Source of the DNA: Bufo bufo
Lineage: Eukaryota > Chordata > Amphibia > Anura > Bufonidae
Direction of reading: 5' to 3'
Assembly: GCF_905171765.1 (NCBI RefSeq)
Contig: NC_053397.1
Location: 2,870,946 to 2,934,945, forward strand
DNA length: 64,000 nt
Shown: positions 48,405 to 59,460 of the stretch, in pieces
Numbering within the stretch: the first letter of the stretch is position 1
Layout of the letters: the number at the start of each line of letters is the position of its first letter
The notes under the pieces: generated by a model
Told to the model about the DNA's origin: nothing
Database searches by the model: none
Seen by the model: only the letters and a program-made list of their open reading frames with translations
Translations under genes and position numbers: made by a program

Positions 48405-50841
48405 TGCAGTCACTGTGTACATACATTACTTATCCTGTACAGATCCTGAGTTCCATCCTGTATTATTCTCCAGAGCTGCACTCACTATTCTGCTAGTGCA
48501 GTCACTGTCTACATACATTACTTATCCTGTACAGATCCTGAGTTCCATCCTGTATTCTACTCCAGAGCTGCACTCACTATTCTGCTGGTGCAGTCACTGT
48601 GTACATACATTACTTATCCTGTACTGATCCTGAGTTACATCCTGTATTATACCCCAGAGCTGCACTCACTATTCTGCTGGTGCAGTCACTGTGTACATAC
48701 ATTACTTATCCTGTACTGATCCTGAGTTACATCCTGTATTATACTCCAGAGCTGCACTCACTATTCTGCTGGTGGAGTCACTGTGTACATACATTACTTA
48801 TCCTGTACTGATCTTGAGTTACATCCTGTATTATACTCCAGAGCTGCACTCACTATTCTGCTGGTGCAGTCACTGTGTACATACATTACTTATCCTGTAC
48901 TGATCCTCAGTTACATCCTGTATTATACTCCAGAGCTGCACTCACTATTCTGCTGGTGCAGTCACTGTGTACATACATTACTTATCCTGTACTGATCCTG
49001 AGTTACATCCTGTATTATACTCCAGAGCTGCACTCACTATTCTGCTGGTACAGTCACTGTGTACATACATTACTTATCCTGTACTGATCCTGAGTTACAT
49101 CCTGTATTATACTCCAGAGCTGCACTCACTATTCTGCTGGTGCAGTCACTGTGTACATACATTACTGATCCTGTACTGATCCTGAGTTACATCCTGTATT
49201 ATACTCCAGAGCTGCACTCACTATTCTGCTGGTGCAGTCACTGTGTACATACATTACTTATCCTGTACTGATCCTGAGTTACATCCTGTATTATACTCCA
49301 GAGCTGCACTCACTATTCTGCTGGTGCAGTCACTGTGTACATATATTACTTATCCTGTACTGATCCTGAGTTACATCCTGTATTATACTACAGAGCTGCA
49401 CTCACTATTCTGCTGGTGCAGTCACTGTGTACATACATTACTTATCCTGTACTGATCCTGAGTTACATCCTGTTTTATACTCCAGAGCTGCGCTCACTAT
49501 TCTGCTGGTGCAGTCACTGTGTACATACATTACCTATCTTGTACTGATCCTGAGTTACATCCTGTATTATACTCCAGAGCTGCGCTCACTATTCTGCTGG
49601 TGCAGTCACTGTGTACATACATTACTTATCCTGTACTGATCCTGAGTCACATCCTGTATTATACTCCAGAGCTGCACTCACTATTCTGCTGGTGCAGTCA
49701 CTGTGTACATACATTACTTATCCTGTACTGATCCTGAGTTACATCCTGTATTATACTCCAGAGCTGCACTCACTATTCTGCTGGTGCAGTCACTGTGTAC
49801 ATACATTACTTATCCTGTACAGATCCTGAGTTCCATCCTGTATTATTCTCCAGAGCTGCACTCACTATTCTGCTAGTGCAGTCACTGTTTACATACATTA
49901 CTTATCCTGTACAGATCCTGAGTTCCATCCTGTATTCTACTCCAGAGCTGCACTCACTATTCTGCTGGTGCAGTCACTGTGTACATACATTACTTATCCT
50001 GTACTGATCCTGAGTTACATCCTGTATTATACCCCAGAGCTGCACTCACTATTCTGCTGGTGCAGTCACTGTGTACATACATTACTTATCCTGTACTGAT
50101 CCTGAGTTACATCCTGTATTATACTCCAGAGCTGCACTCACTATTCTGCTGGTGGAGTCACTGTGTACATACATTACTTATCCTGTACTGATCCTGAGTT
50201 ACATCCTGTATTATACTCCAGAGCTGCACTCACTATTCTGCTGGTGCAGTCACTGTGTACATACATTACTTATCCTGCACTGATCCTGAGTTACATCCTG
50301 TATTATACTCCAGAGCTGCACTCACTATTCTGCTGGTGCAGTCACTGTGTACATACATTACTTATCCTGTACTGATCCTCAGTTACATCCTGTATTATAC
50401 TCCAGAGCTGCACTCACTATTCTGCTGGTGCAGTCACTGTGTACATACATTACTTATCCTGTACTGATCCTGAGTTACATCCTGTATTATACTCCAGAGC
50501 TGCACTCACTATTCTGCTGGTACAGTCACTGTGTACATACATTACTTATCCTGTACTGATCCTGAGTTACATCCTGTATTATACTCCAGAGCTGCACTCA
50601 CTATTCTGCTGGTGCAGTCACTGTGTACATACATTACTGATCCTGTACTGATCCTGAGTTACATCCTGTATTATACTCCAGAGCTGCACTCACTATTCTG
50701 CTGGTGCAGTCACTGTGTACATACATTGCTTATCCTGTACTGATCCTGAGTTACATCCTGTATTATACTCCAGAGCTGCACTCACTATTCTGCTGGTGCA
50801 GTCACTGTGTACATACATTACTTATCCTGTACTGATCCTGA
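48405..50841. repeat. 92-bp satellite, left block
   Basis: Units of 92 bp containing TCACTGTGTACATACATTAC, TACATCCTGTATTATACTCC and GAGCTGCACTCACTATTCTG. About 26 units. The set starting at 48415 recurs at 49795 (1,380 bp, 15 units), with the same rare variants (TTCCATCCTG, GCTAGTGCAG). The 70-codon frames are repeat products. Confidence 0.97.
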
Positions 50842-50998
50842 GTTTTACAGCAAGACACGGAGGCTCCTATTGCTTTCTCCTTCTTTACTCTCCACCAATA
50901 GCAGCAAAGAACATTTACATAACCATAACAACCATGGCCCCTCCCCTGACAGCCCCTATAACAGGCCGCTCCTCCTCTGGATCCTCCTCTTTCTTTGC
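50842..50998 (+). repeat. DIRS left inverted terminal repeat
   Basis: Begins GTTTTACAGCAAGACACGG. From CACGGAGGCTCC onward it is the reverse complement of the right end (about 55995-56131) with scattered mismatches. The outer tail GTTTTACAGCAAGA is not shared with the right end, as expected for DIRS. Confidence 0.85.
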
Positions 50999-51378
50999 TG
51001 CTCCACCAGATAAGTAACACCTCTGCCTTTCCCTGTAGATGTGTTACTTTCTATTACATGGTTTCTCTTATCTGATGGTTATTCCCTGAACTTCGGCTTA
51101 GTTCAGGGCTCTGTATTAGTTTTGTAATGTGCCCGTTTCTCCTCTGCTGGTCGCGAGATCTCGCGAGATTGGCGGCCATTTTGGCGCGCCTCGTGCCTAA
51201 TCTCGCGGGATTTCGGCGACCATTGCTCCTCACCGATCGCTGGACACAGCGATCCTGCACTGCGGCTTCTGGGGTGATTAACCCCTCATTTATGGTTAGT
51301 TAGCGGCATCTTCCTTGCGATCTGCCTTAGCTTGCTACCCTTTAGGTTGGATATAATTTTCTCCTGCTTTAGTATATT

Positions 51379-52770
51379 TTGGGCCACATTAGTTATGTCT
51401 TCAGACCAGACCCCCCTCCCTCCACTGGGGAGCCCAGGTTGTCTGACATAAATGTTCAGGCCCTGGATTTACAGCGCTCGGTCTCCAGCGCGATTATGGA
51501 AGCGATGGGGTCTATGTCCTCTGTCCTATCCCATACCATATCTCAGGCTCTGTCTGCCCCTGGCCCCTGGCCCCTCCAGGCAGACGCCTGTTATACCTAA
51601 TCCGCAGCCTGCCGATTGTGAAACTCCTTCCACCCAGGAGAACCTGACTGGTGTGATCTCCGCCACCCATGATAGCGTGCATAGATCACGCAAAAGAGCC
51701 TTACCGCGCCAGGCAGAACGGGCGCGCACGTGGAAATGTGCTAGAGCACAAAATAGTGATACGGAATCAGACTCTGGGTCTGAAGCAGAGGCTAATGCGG
51801 AGGCGAGCTGCCACTCTGAAGAGGAAGTTGAGGATGATTTACCAGGCTCTGCAGGCCCTATTCCTCCCACCTCTGTATCTAAGGGTCCAGCCCCCACCGC
51901 CGCGGATGCGGCATCCTCCCTGGTGGATCCATCTGGCGCTCCCTTATTTGACCCTGATGCCCTCCACCACCCTAGGTCGGCGGAGTGGCTGCCAGCGGCT
52001 CATGTGAGCAACTATCTTGAGCATTGGGTGCGCCGTCCTTTAAGCAAGGAGGCTCGTAGCAAACTCAGAGCTGAGTGCCCCAGGCCATTGGTCCCCAACA
52101 AGGTCTGTGAGTCCCCATCAGTCGACCCCAAGATGACACAATTCTTGGCTAAAACCGGCTGGCACCCCCGCAAGGTGTTAGATTCGGCACTACGGAGCTG
52201 CCAGGACAAGCTCCTAGACATATTTGGTCCCCTTGCCAAAATATTTGAGATGGCCGAGACGGCCAGAGTAGACGGCTCTCCGATTGATCCGGAGGAGCTT
52301 ACTGGCTGGATACAAAGGGCAATCTGCATCGCGTAGTACAAACTCGTCCCTGGCCATTGAACGGCGTAAAGCCATCCTATTTAAGATTGACCCTAAATTG
52401 GCAAACCTGGCCCTTACTGAGGCAGGCAAAGATGCGCAGGGTCTGCTATTTGGGGATTCCTTTCTCAAGGACCTCAGTCGTTTTGTGGGGGCATTTACGG
52501 CCCTTGACAAGGCCCAGTCCTCAATGCGCAGAGTTTTTCAGGGACAGGTCTCCACTAGGGCTGGCAGTAGTAGGGGCCGCCTGTCCGGCCGTTCCAGTTT
52601 TCAAGCCCGCAGCTCGGGCAGAGGCTCCTTTACCCAAAGACCGCCTTTCCAGGAACAGAGGAACCCGCCTCCATTCTTCCCGGCCAGAGGTGGCCAGTGG
52701 CGGTCAAGGTCCTTTAGAGGGAACCAGAATTTCCGCAAGTCCTTCGGTAAGTCTATCCCCAGTGGGGACT
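51379..52770 (+). pseudogene. DIRS gag-like protein region
   Basis: The gag-like ORF1 of DIRS elements is thought to package the RNA. The N-terminal part reads in one frame from 51379 (LQRSVSSAIMEAMGSMSSVL), then shifts near 51560-51575, where CTGGCCC is duplicated in tandem, to the frame with the acidic segment SDTESDSGSEAEANAE. The conserved core follows, with YLEHWVRRPLSKEARSKL and CPRPLVPNKV. A second shift near 52320 leads into SSLAIERRKAILFKIDPKLA and an Arg/Gly/Ser-rich tail (RGRLSGRSSFQARSSGRGSF). The assignment rests on position and on similarity to DIRS gag features; two frameshifts make it nonfunctional. Confidence 0.75.
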
Positions 52771-54687
52771 TCTTTGGGTCATTGTGTAGGGGGCAGACTC
52801 AGTCACTGTTTCCACGTTTGGTCAAACATTACATCAGACCCATGGGTGTTGACCACGGTGAGGGTCTTCCACATAGAACTCACGGACTCTCCGAGTCTCG
52901 TCCCTCCTCCCCCTCTGCTGTCATTAGTGCAGCTAGACAGAGAGCTCATAGACATCGAGCTCATATCCCTTTTCCACAAAAGGGCAATAGAAAGGGCTCC
53001 CCCTACTCCCAGAAAAAGGGCGGTCAGATGCAGCCGGTAATAATTCTCCGCGCCTTTAACGCTGTGGTACGATATTGCCACTTCAAAATGGAAGGGATTC
53101 ACCTTCTTCGAGACTTGCTGATTCCCGGGGACTGGATGGTGAAGTTGGACCTTAAAGACGCTTATCTGACGGTTCCAATCGCCACGACGTCCAGGGATCT
53201 TCTTAGTTTCCGGTGGCGAGGCGAAGTGTGGCGGCTCACCAGTCTCCCGTTCGGCCTTTCTTCAGCGCCTTAGTGCTTTACCAAACTTCTGCGCCCAGTT
53301 ATGTCCTGGCTGCAGAGTCGAGGAGTTCGTCTCGTCATATATCTAGACGACATCCTCATTATGCACCAATGTCAGTCGACTCTATTGCAACATCTTCGTT
53401 GGACTTCGGATCTCCTGACGGGACTTTCTTCTGAACCTAGAGAAATCCTGCCTCACACCGTCACAGCGGATGGAGTTCCTGGGTTTTACGGTGGACTCGA
53501 TCTCGGAAGCCCTCAGCCTTCTGGCGGAGAAATTGCGGCTGATCCGCAAGGAGCTAAGACACGCTCTATCGACTGCCTGCCTGTCCCTGCGGCACCTGGC
53601 CCGCATCATTGGCCTGTTGGCCTCCTCGATTCAGGCGGTGTTCCCGGCTCCTCTCCATTATCGCGCTCTCCAGCAACTGAAGATTGCCCACCTTCGTTCC
53701 GGTGCCACTTTTGCGGATACGGTGGTTCTGGATTCAGAGGCTCGGGAGGAGCTTCGTTGGTAGATCGACAACTTGGAAGCATGGAACGGCAGAGTGATCT
53801 TCGGCTTGCAACCGGAATTCACAGTGGAATCGGACGCGAGTCTCCAGGGCTGGGGTGCCCACTGCGACGGTGTCTCCACGGGAGGTCGATGGTCGGATGT
53901 CGAAGCCCGTCTCCACATCAATGCGCTGCAACTCCTGGCGGGTTCGTTTGCCATCCGGAGTTTTACCAATGGTATCGCCCATGCGTGCATCAGGTTGCGC
54001 ATGGACAATGTGTCGGCAGTTCCCTATGTCAATCGTTTGGGTGGCACCCAGTCGGCAACGTTGGCTCGCCTGGCGAAGCAATTCTGGTCCTTCTGCCTAT
54101 CCAGGGACATCATGGTGCAAGCGGAGTACCTTCCGGGCTTACACAACTACCGGGCGGATTGGAGCTCCCGATACTTCGCAGACGGCAGCGACTGGAGGCT
54201 GGCACCGGAGGTGTTTTCTGTGGTGTCGGACACCTGGGGTCCTTTTGCCATAGACCTCTTTGCCTCCCGACTCAATGCTCAACTGCCCCGGTTCTTCAGC
54301 TGGCGCCCGGATCCGGAGGCAGAGGCGGTGGATGCGTTTCTCCAGGACTGGTCGAATGCTCTGCTTTATGCGTTTCCACCTTTTGCCATGATCCCGAGGA
54401 TGTTGTTGCAGACTCGTCGTCAGGAAACGGAATTGTTGGTGGTGGTCCCCTTTTGGGGGACTCAGGCCTGGTACCCGATCCTCCTGGAACTCCTAGTGGA
54501 CGTGCCTCTCCTCCTTCCGTGTCAGACGAATTTTCTCCTGGGAACTCAAGGCATACAGCACCCTCTACTGATCGACGGCTCGCTTCAACTTCTGGCGTGC
54601 CGAATCTCAGGACGCCCGGAGAGGTCGAAGGTATTTCAGGAGGCAACTAGACGCCTCCTGGACAACGCTTGGGCTCCCGGCACCTGA
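52770..54687 (+). pseudogene. DIRS reverse transcriptase, RNase H and methyltransferase-like region
   Basis: Domain order: RT N-terminal part (52770-53040, ends in a stop), then KLDLKDAYLTVPI and LPFGLSSAP (RT motifs), a TAG at 53271-53273, and VIYLDDILIM with the YLDD catalytic motif near 53340. A frameshift near 53410-53430 leads into MEFLGFTVDS and LSLRHLARIIGLLASS. A TAG at 53761-53763 precedes the RNase H part (ESDASLQGWGAHCDG, RMDNVSAVPYVNR, EYLPGLHNYRADWSSR). It is followed by the DIRS methyltransferase-like part (FAIDLFASRLNAQLPRFFSW and LLYAFPPFAMIPRML). The frame ends with TGA at 54685-54687. The family is DIRS and not LTR: there is no protease or DDE integrase. Confidence 0.88.
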
Positions 54688-55529
54688 AAATCTTATCGGG
54701 CAGCCTGGGGAACTTGGGTTAGCTGGTGCTTGGAACGGGACCTGGATCCCATTTCGGTATCTGTGACTCATCTTTTGTAATTTCTTACATCCCTTTTTGA
54801 AGCGGGAAAAGCCTATAGGACTATTAATCTATTCCGCTCGGCAATTTCCTCCACTCATCAGGGATTTGATGGTGTTCCTGCGGGTCAACATCCTTCTGTT
54901 TCTCACTTGTTACGTGGCTCGCGTTTAGCTCATCCGCCCCGCCCACGCTTCACCACTACGTGGGACGTCTCCTTCGTCCTCTCTTTCCTCTCCACGTGGC
55001 CTGACAACCCGAATCTTTCCCTCCCTCAGCTGTCGGCTAAGTTGCTGACCCTCTTTTGTCTCATTTCCTGTAAGAGGGTTTCCGATGTCAGGGTTCTTGA
55101 TCATGACGCGAGATCATTTTCTCCTGAGGCCGTCACTTTTAACATTTCACGACGCACCAAGACTAATATTAGGTCAGTGTCCTATCCCTGCTTCCCGGCG
55201 CTTTGTCCAGTGGCCTGTTTGAAGGAATATGAGTCGCGGACACGGGCTCACCGCTCTTTGGACGTCCCGCAACTGTTCCTCTCTATTCGCCGGTTTCTAG
55301 TCCAACTCTGGCGCGATGGATGAAGTGGATCATGTCCCTTTCGGGAGTGGATACCGCTGTCTCTACCGCACATTCGGCCAGAGGCGCGACGGCCACTTCC
55401 CTGGCGATTTCAGGGGCTCGTTTGGAGGACATTTTACGTTGGGCCCACTGGTCTAGGGCCACGACGTTTAGGGAATTTTACTTTCGTCCGCCTCCTCATG
55501 TGTTCTCGTCTATTATTGATCAGCTTTGA
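54688..55529 (+). pseudogene. DIRS tyrosine recombinase
   Basis: This replaces the integrase of LTR elements and would integrate circular cDNA by site-specific recombination. Visible parts: AAWGTWVSWCLERDLDP (core-binding region), a TAA at 54778-54780, EAGKAYRTINLFRSAISS, FCLISCKRVSDVRVLDHDAR with the first catalytic Arg, then a frameshift near 55290-55320. The C-terminal part has TAHSARGATATSLA (His-x-x-Arg), ILRWAHWS and TFREFYFRP with the nucleophile Tyr. The catalytic residues are all present, but the stop and frameshift break the protein. The frame ends at 55527-55529. Confidence 0.88.
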
Positions 55530-55543
55530 ACTTGCAATATGAA

Positions 55544-55623
55544 GCCTCCGTGTCTTGCTGTAAAACTTAATGATTTTCCTAATCTATGACGTGAAGTCAT
55601 GGTTTTATTAAAGACACGGAGGC
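55544..55623 (+). repeat. DIRS internal complementary region (ICR)
   Basis: Begins GCCTCCGTGTCTTGCTG and ends AGACACGGAGGC. Its first part is the reverse complement of the left terminus (through GTTTTACAG), and its second part is the reverse complement of the right terminus (CATTAA and inward). It is thus an antisense copy of the joined ends with one GTT at the joint, as in DIRS1, where the ICR templates circle closure. Confidence 0.9.
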
Positions 55624-55994
55624 GAGTATTGCCCGCCCTGGGTTGTTCTTCCCGCCCATTTATGATTGTGATTATTTGCCTTTTTTCACTGTAAGTTTCT
55701 GGTTATTTATAGTATATATTTATTTTTTGTTATATTATTAATTACGACCTTACGGTTGGCTGCCGTTTCCGAGGGTCTGATTTTGTGCAGATTTCTGCCT
55801 GGTTCTTACACTGGCTATATTATTTATTTTGTTTCAGGTTGATTTCCCACAGTGTCTGGAGTTCTACATCCTTCTGAGTTTCCAGGAGTGTTAGCCAGGT
55901 TGGCTTGGTTCTACAGTTTGGTGGAGCTGTATGGTTGTCGCTTCCCGAGTCCGGTTCCAGTTCCAGTTGAAGTTATGATGATGGTGTCACAGAT
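55624..55994. other. DIRS 3' noncoding region
   Basis: AT-rich sequence between the ICR and the right terminal repeat, inside the element. No coding potential or other element was recognised. Confidence 0.55.
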
Positions 55995-56182
55995 CCAAAG
56001 AAAGAGGAAGATCCAGAAGAGGAGCTGCTTGTTATAGGATCTGACAGGGGAGGGTCCATTATTGTTATGTAAATTTTCTTTGCTGCTATTGGTGGACAGT
56101 AAAGGAAGAGAAAGCAATAGGAGCCTCCGTGTCTTTAATAAAACCATGACTTTACGTCGTAGACTAGGAAAATCATTAAGTT
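55995..56182 (+). repeat. DIRS right inverted terminal repeat
   Basis: Pairs with 50842-50998 (TTTGCTGCTATTGGTGGACA against the left TGTCC-like arm). It has a longer outer tail from TAATAAAACCATGAC to CATTAAGTT than the left end. The adjoining DNA at 56183 resumes the 92-bp satellite (ATATCCTGTATTATAC). Confidence 0.85.
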
Positions 56183-57460
56183 ATATCCTGTATTATACTC
56201 CAGAGCTGCACTCATTATTCTGCTGGTGAAATCACTGTGTACATATATTACTTATCCTGTACTGATCCTGAGTTACATCCTGTATTATACTCCAGAGCTG
56301 CACTCACTATTCTGCTGGTGCAGTCACTGTGTACATACATTACTTATCCTGTACTGATCCTCAGTTACATCCTGTATTATACTCCAGAGCTGCACTCACT
56401 ATTCTGCTGGTGCAGTCACTGTGTACATACATTACTTATCCTGTACTGATCCTGAGTTACATCCTGTATTATACTCCAGAGCTGCACTCACTGATCCTGA
56501 GTTACATTCTGTATTATACTCCAGAGCTGCACTCACTATTCTGCTGGTGCAGTCACTGTGTACATACATTACTTATCCTGTACTGATCCTGAGTTACATC
56601 CTGTATTATACTCCAGAGCTGCACTCACTATTCTGCTGGTGCAGTCACTGTGTACATACATTACTTATCCTGTACTGATCCTCAGTTACATCCTGTATTA
56701 TACTCCAGAGCTGCACTCACTATTCTGCTGGTGCAGTCACTGTGTACATACATTACTTATCCTGTACTGATCCTCAGTTACATCCTGTATTATACTCCAG
56801 AGCTGCACTCACTATTCTGCTGGTGGAGTCACTGTGTACATACATTACTTATCCTGTACTGATCCTGAGTTACATCCTGTATTATACTCCAGAGCTGCAC
56901 TCACTATTCTGCTGGTGCAGTCACTGTGTACATACATTACTTATCCTGTACTGATCCTGAGTTACATCCTGTATTATACTCCAGAGCTGCACTCACTATT
57001 CTGCTGGTGCAGTCACTGTGTACATACATTACTTATCCTGTACTGATCCTCAGTTACATCCTGTATTACACTCCAGAGCTGCACTCACTATTCTGCTGGT
57101 GCAGTCACTGTGTACATACATTACTTATCCTGTACTGATCCTGAGTTACATTCTGTATTATACTCCAGAGCTGCACTCACTATTCTGCTGGTGCAGTCAC
57201 TGTGTACATACATTACTTATCCTGTACTGATCCTGAGTTACATCCTGTATTATACTCCAGAGCTGCACTCACTATTCTGCTGGTGCAGTCACTGTGTACA
57301 TACATTACTTATCCTGTACTGATCCTGAGTTACATCCTGTATTATACTGCAGAGCTGCACTCACTATTCTGCTGGTGCAGTCACTGTGTACATACATTAC
57401 TTATCCTGTACCGATCCTCAGTTACATCCTGTATTATACTCCAGAGCTGCACTCACAGCC
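56183..57460. repeat. 92-bp satellite, right block
   Basis: Continuation of the satellite at 48405-50841 beyond the DIRS element, about 14 units. One region (56470-56530) carries a 45-bp internal duplication (ACTGATCCTGAGTTACATTC). The array decays at CACAGCCAATATATAATAG. Confidence 0.96.
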
Positions 57461-57999
57461 AATATATAATAGAACATAAGTTTGTGATTATTGTTTAATA
57501 AAAAAAAGTGAGACATACACTGGTGACAAATACAAATCTGAGGGCCACGGCGCCAGGGGCCACACAGTGAACACTTTTGACCTATAACTGGGTATGCTGA
57601 GCAGAAACACATAAGACATGGTAGGAGGCGGTACTTCCTGCTCCTGTTGCTCCTCCCCTTTTTCTGAAACTGGCTGTCCTGTGTGCGCTGCCACCTCCCC
57701 TCCCCCGCCTTCAATGCTCATTACTGCGCCTGCGCTGATGGGGGGGACCGGACCCCAGAGCCGCTGCACCCCCACAACTAATCTGCCCACCCGAGGACCG
57801 CCGCCACCTTCTACATCTTATACTCCAGTCACATGTAAAGCGGCACCGATTCTGCTGATGCCCTTTAGCCGATATACCACAATGCCAGTGCCCCACTGCA
57901 TTCTGGGAGTAGAGTCTTTTCTGCAAGTTGTGCCTGCAGCTCTGGGTGTGACTGGAGAAGATGGCAGAGGATTTACAGCAACCAATATTATTATGTCCT
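57461..57999. other. Unassigned spacer, no gene recognised
   Basis: Non-repetitive DNA with an AATAAA on the plus strand near 57497. Open frames on both strands are Pro/Ser-rich by composition and match no family I know. Confidence 0.45.
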
Positions 58000-58490
58000 G
58001 TGACCCCCCCCCTGTGGGTGGGGCATCCCCCCTCCATTACCACACCCCCTGTGGGTGGGACATCTCCCTCCATTACCACGCCCCCAGTGGGTGGGGCATC
58101 CCATCCACATGACCACGCCCCCTGTGGGTGGGACATCTCCCTCCATTACCACACCCCCTGTGGGTGGGACACCCCCTCCTCCATTACCACACCCCCTGTG
58201 GGTAGTACACCCCCTCCTCCATTACCACACCCCCTGTGGGTGGGACATCTCCCTCCATTACCACGCCCCCAGTGGGTGGGGCATCCCATCCACATGACCA
58301 CGCCCCCTGTGGGTGGGACATCTCCCTCCATTACCACACCCCCTGTGGGTGGGACACCCCCTCCTCCATTACCACACCCCCTGTGGGTAGTACACCCCCT
58401 CCTCCATTACCACACCCCCTGTGGGTGGGGCATCTCCCTCCATTACCACGCCCCCAGTGGGTGGGGCATCTCCCTCCACTATGAGGGGGC
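58000..58490. repeat. ~36-40-bp minisatellite with ~181-bp higher-order repeat
   Basis: Units built on CTGTGGGTGGGACATCTCCC and CCATTACCACACCCC, with variants (CATGACCACGCC, GTAGTACACCCC) that recur at about 181-bp spacing (58055 and 58236). Long open frames are artefacts of the unit. Confidence 0.85.
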
Positions 58491-59034
58491 ACCAGACTCT
58501 GCCTCGGTGGGGGTGCAGGGCACAGAATTCCGGATAAAAGCTTTGGTCGCCTGCGGTGTGAGGAATCGCAGCCAGAGCCACCATCACTGCGCAAATACCC
58601 AGATTTCCGCACCAACACCCGGGGGCCACACACGCTTTTTTCCACATTTCACTTTTCCACAGGATCAGCGCTGCGGGGGAGGGGGGTCCCGGCCGCTGCA
58701 GTCAGCGCTACATCCGCCAAGTGGCCGCCATTACTTCTCCTTTATCTTCAGTCTTCCTTGGGAAGAACATCCGGCAACTGACACAGTCATTAATACTGGC
58801 CGCGCTCCGCACCCGTATGGCGGTGGAGTCCACCTCACCCCGCAGACCGCAGCTTCACATGAAGTAACAAAGCAGAAGGAGACGGAGCGCGCGTGCCGGC
58901 GCACAGAAATGAGATAATGGACATTTAACCCCCGCGCTGCAGACGATATATAGATCTGGTATATACGCTCTCTATATAGAAGTATATACAGTGAGGCCCC
59001 GCCCCCCCGGTTCAGGATGCGAGGGCGACGCCCC
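58491..59034 (-). other. Probable 3' untranslated region or flank of ip6k1
   Basis: Lies directly downstream of the ip6k1 stop codon on the minus strand. The part next to the stop is AT-rich with TATATA repeats (58950-58995). No polyadenylation signal could be placed with confidence, so the transcript end is unknown. Confidence 0.4.
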
Positions 59035-59460
59035 CTACTGGTTGTCCTGGCGGATCAGCTCCAGGATGCTGAGCAGGTTGCGCAGGCCCAGCACGTAGCC
59101 CTTGTCCGGCCCGTCGTGCACCGTCAGATCATCCCGGAAGCCTTTGTATGTGCTGTGGGCAAAGTCTATCATGCGGACGTCCACAATGGGGGGCGCTTCC
59201 TGGGGGTCCCCGGTCCGCGGGCGGTCTATTCCGTCGTAGATGATGAGCAGGGAGCTGGAGTAGAAGCGGTAGGAGGCCTGGCTTTCCAGCACGGAGATCA
59301 GGCGCTGCAGCTTGATCAGGATCGGCTCAAACAGGTCCATGCGGAGGCTGACGCCATTGTGCAGGTACTGGTACAGCGCCTGGCGGAAGCCCTCCGCGCT
59401 CAGCCCGCGCCCGTAGTACTTGTTCAGGCACAGGTAGTGCCCCGTGTTCATCTGGAAGAC
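59035..59460 (-). CDS. ip6k1: ip6k1 last coding exon
   Basis: Acceptor is CCCCCCAG just above 59460; phase 0. Encodes residues 262-402, from [19 protein letters not shown] to the stop TAG at 59037-59035. It carries [17 protein letters not shown] and [11 protein letters not shown], the C-terminal half of the kinase fold. Confidence 0.95.
   Translation of the reverse strand, partial: VFQMNTGHYLCLNKYYGRGLSAEGFRQALYQYLHNGVSLRMDLFEPILIKLQRLISVLESQASYRFYSSSLLIIYDGIDRPRTGDPQEAPPIVDVRMIDFAHSTYKGFRDDLTVHDGPDKGYVLGLRNLLSILELIRQDNQ

Larger units (their letters stand above)
50842..56182 (+). mobile_element. DIRS-type tyrosine-recombinase retrotransposon (degenerate, structurally complete)
   Basis: The element is bounded by GTT at both ends (50842-50844 and 56180-56182) within the satellite sequence GAGTTACATCC. 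It has inverted terminal repeats with unequal outer tails, a gag-like region, RT, RNase H, a methyltransferase-like region and a tyrosine recombinase, and an internal complementary region that matches the two joined ends. This is the DIRS1 arrangement, in which a circular cDNA is integrated by the recombinase. At least four stops and several frameshifts show that it is inactive. Confidence 0.92.

Noticed and set aside
48405..57498. Repeated 70-codon frames starting MYIHYLSCTDP
   Set aside because: Products of the 92-bp satellite, each spanning about two units.
57618..58917. Pro-rich frames of 164 and 318 codons
   Set aside because: Composition comes from the CCACACCCC-type minisatellite; no splice, domain or start evidence.
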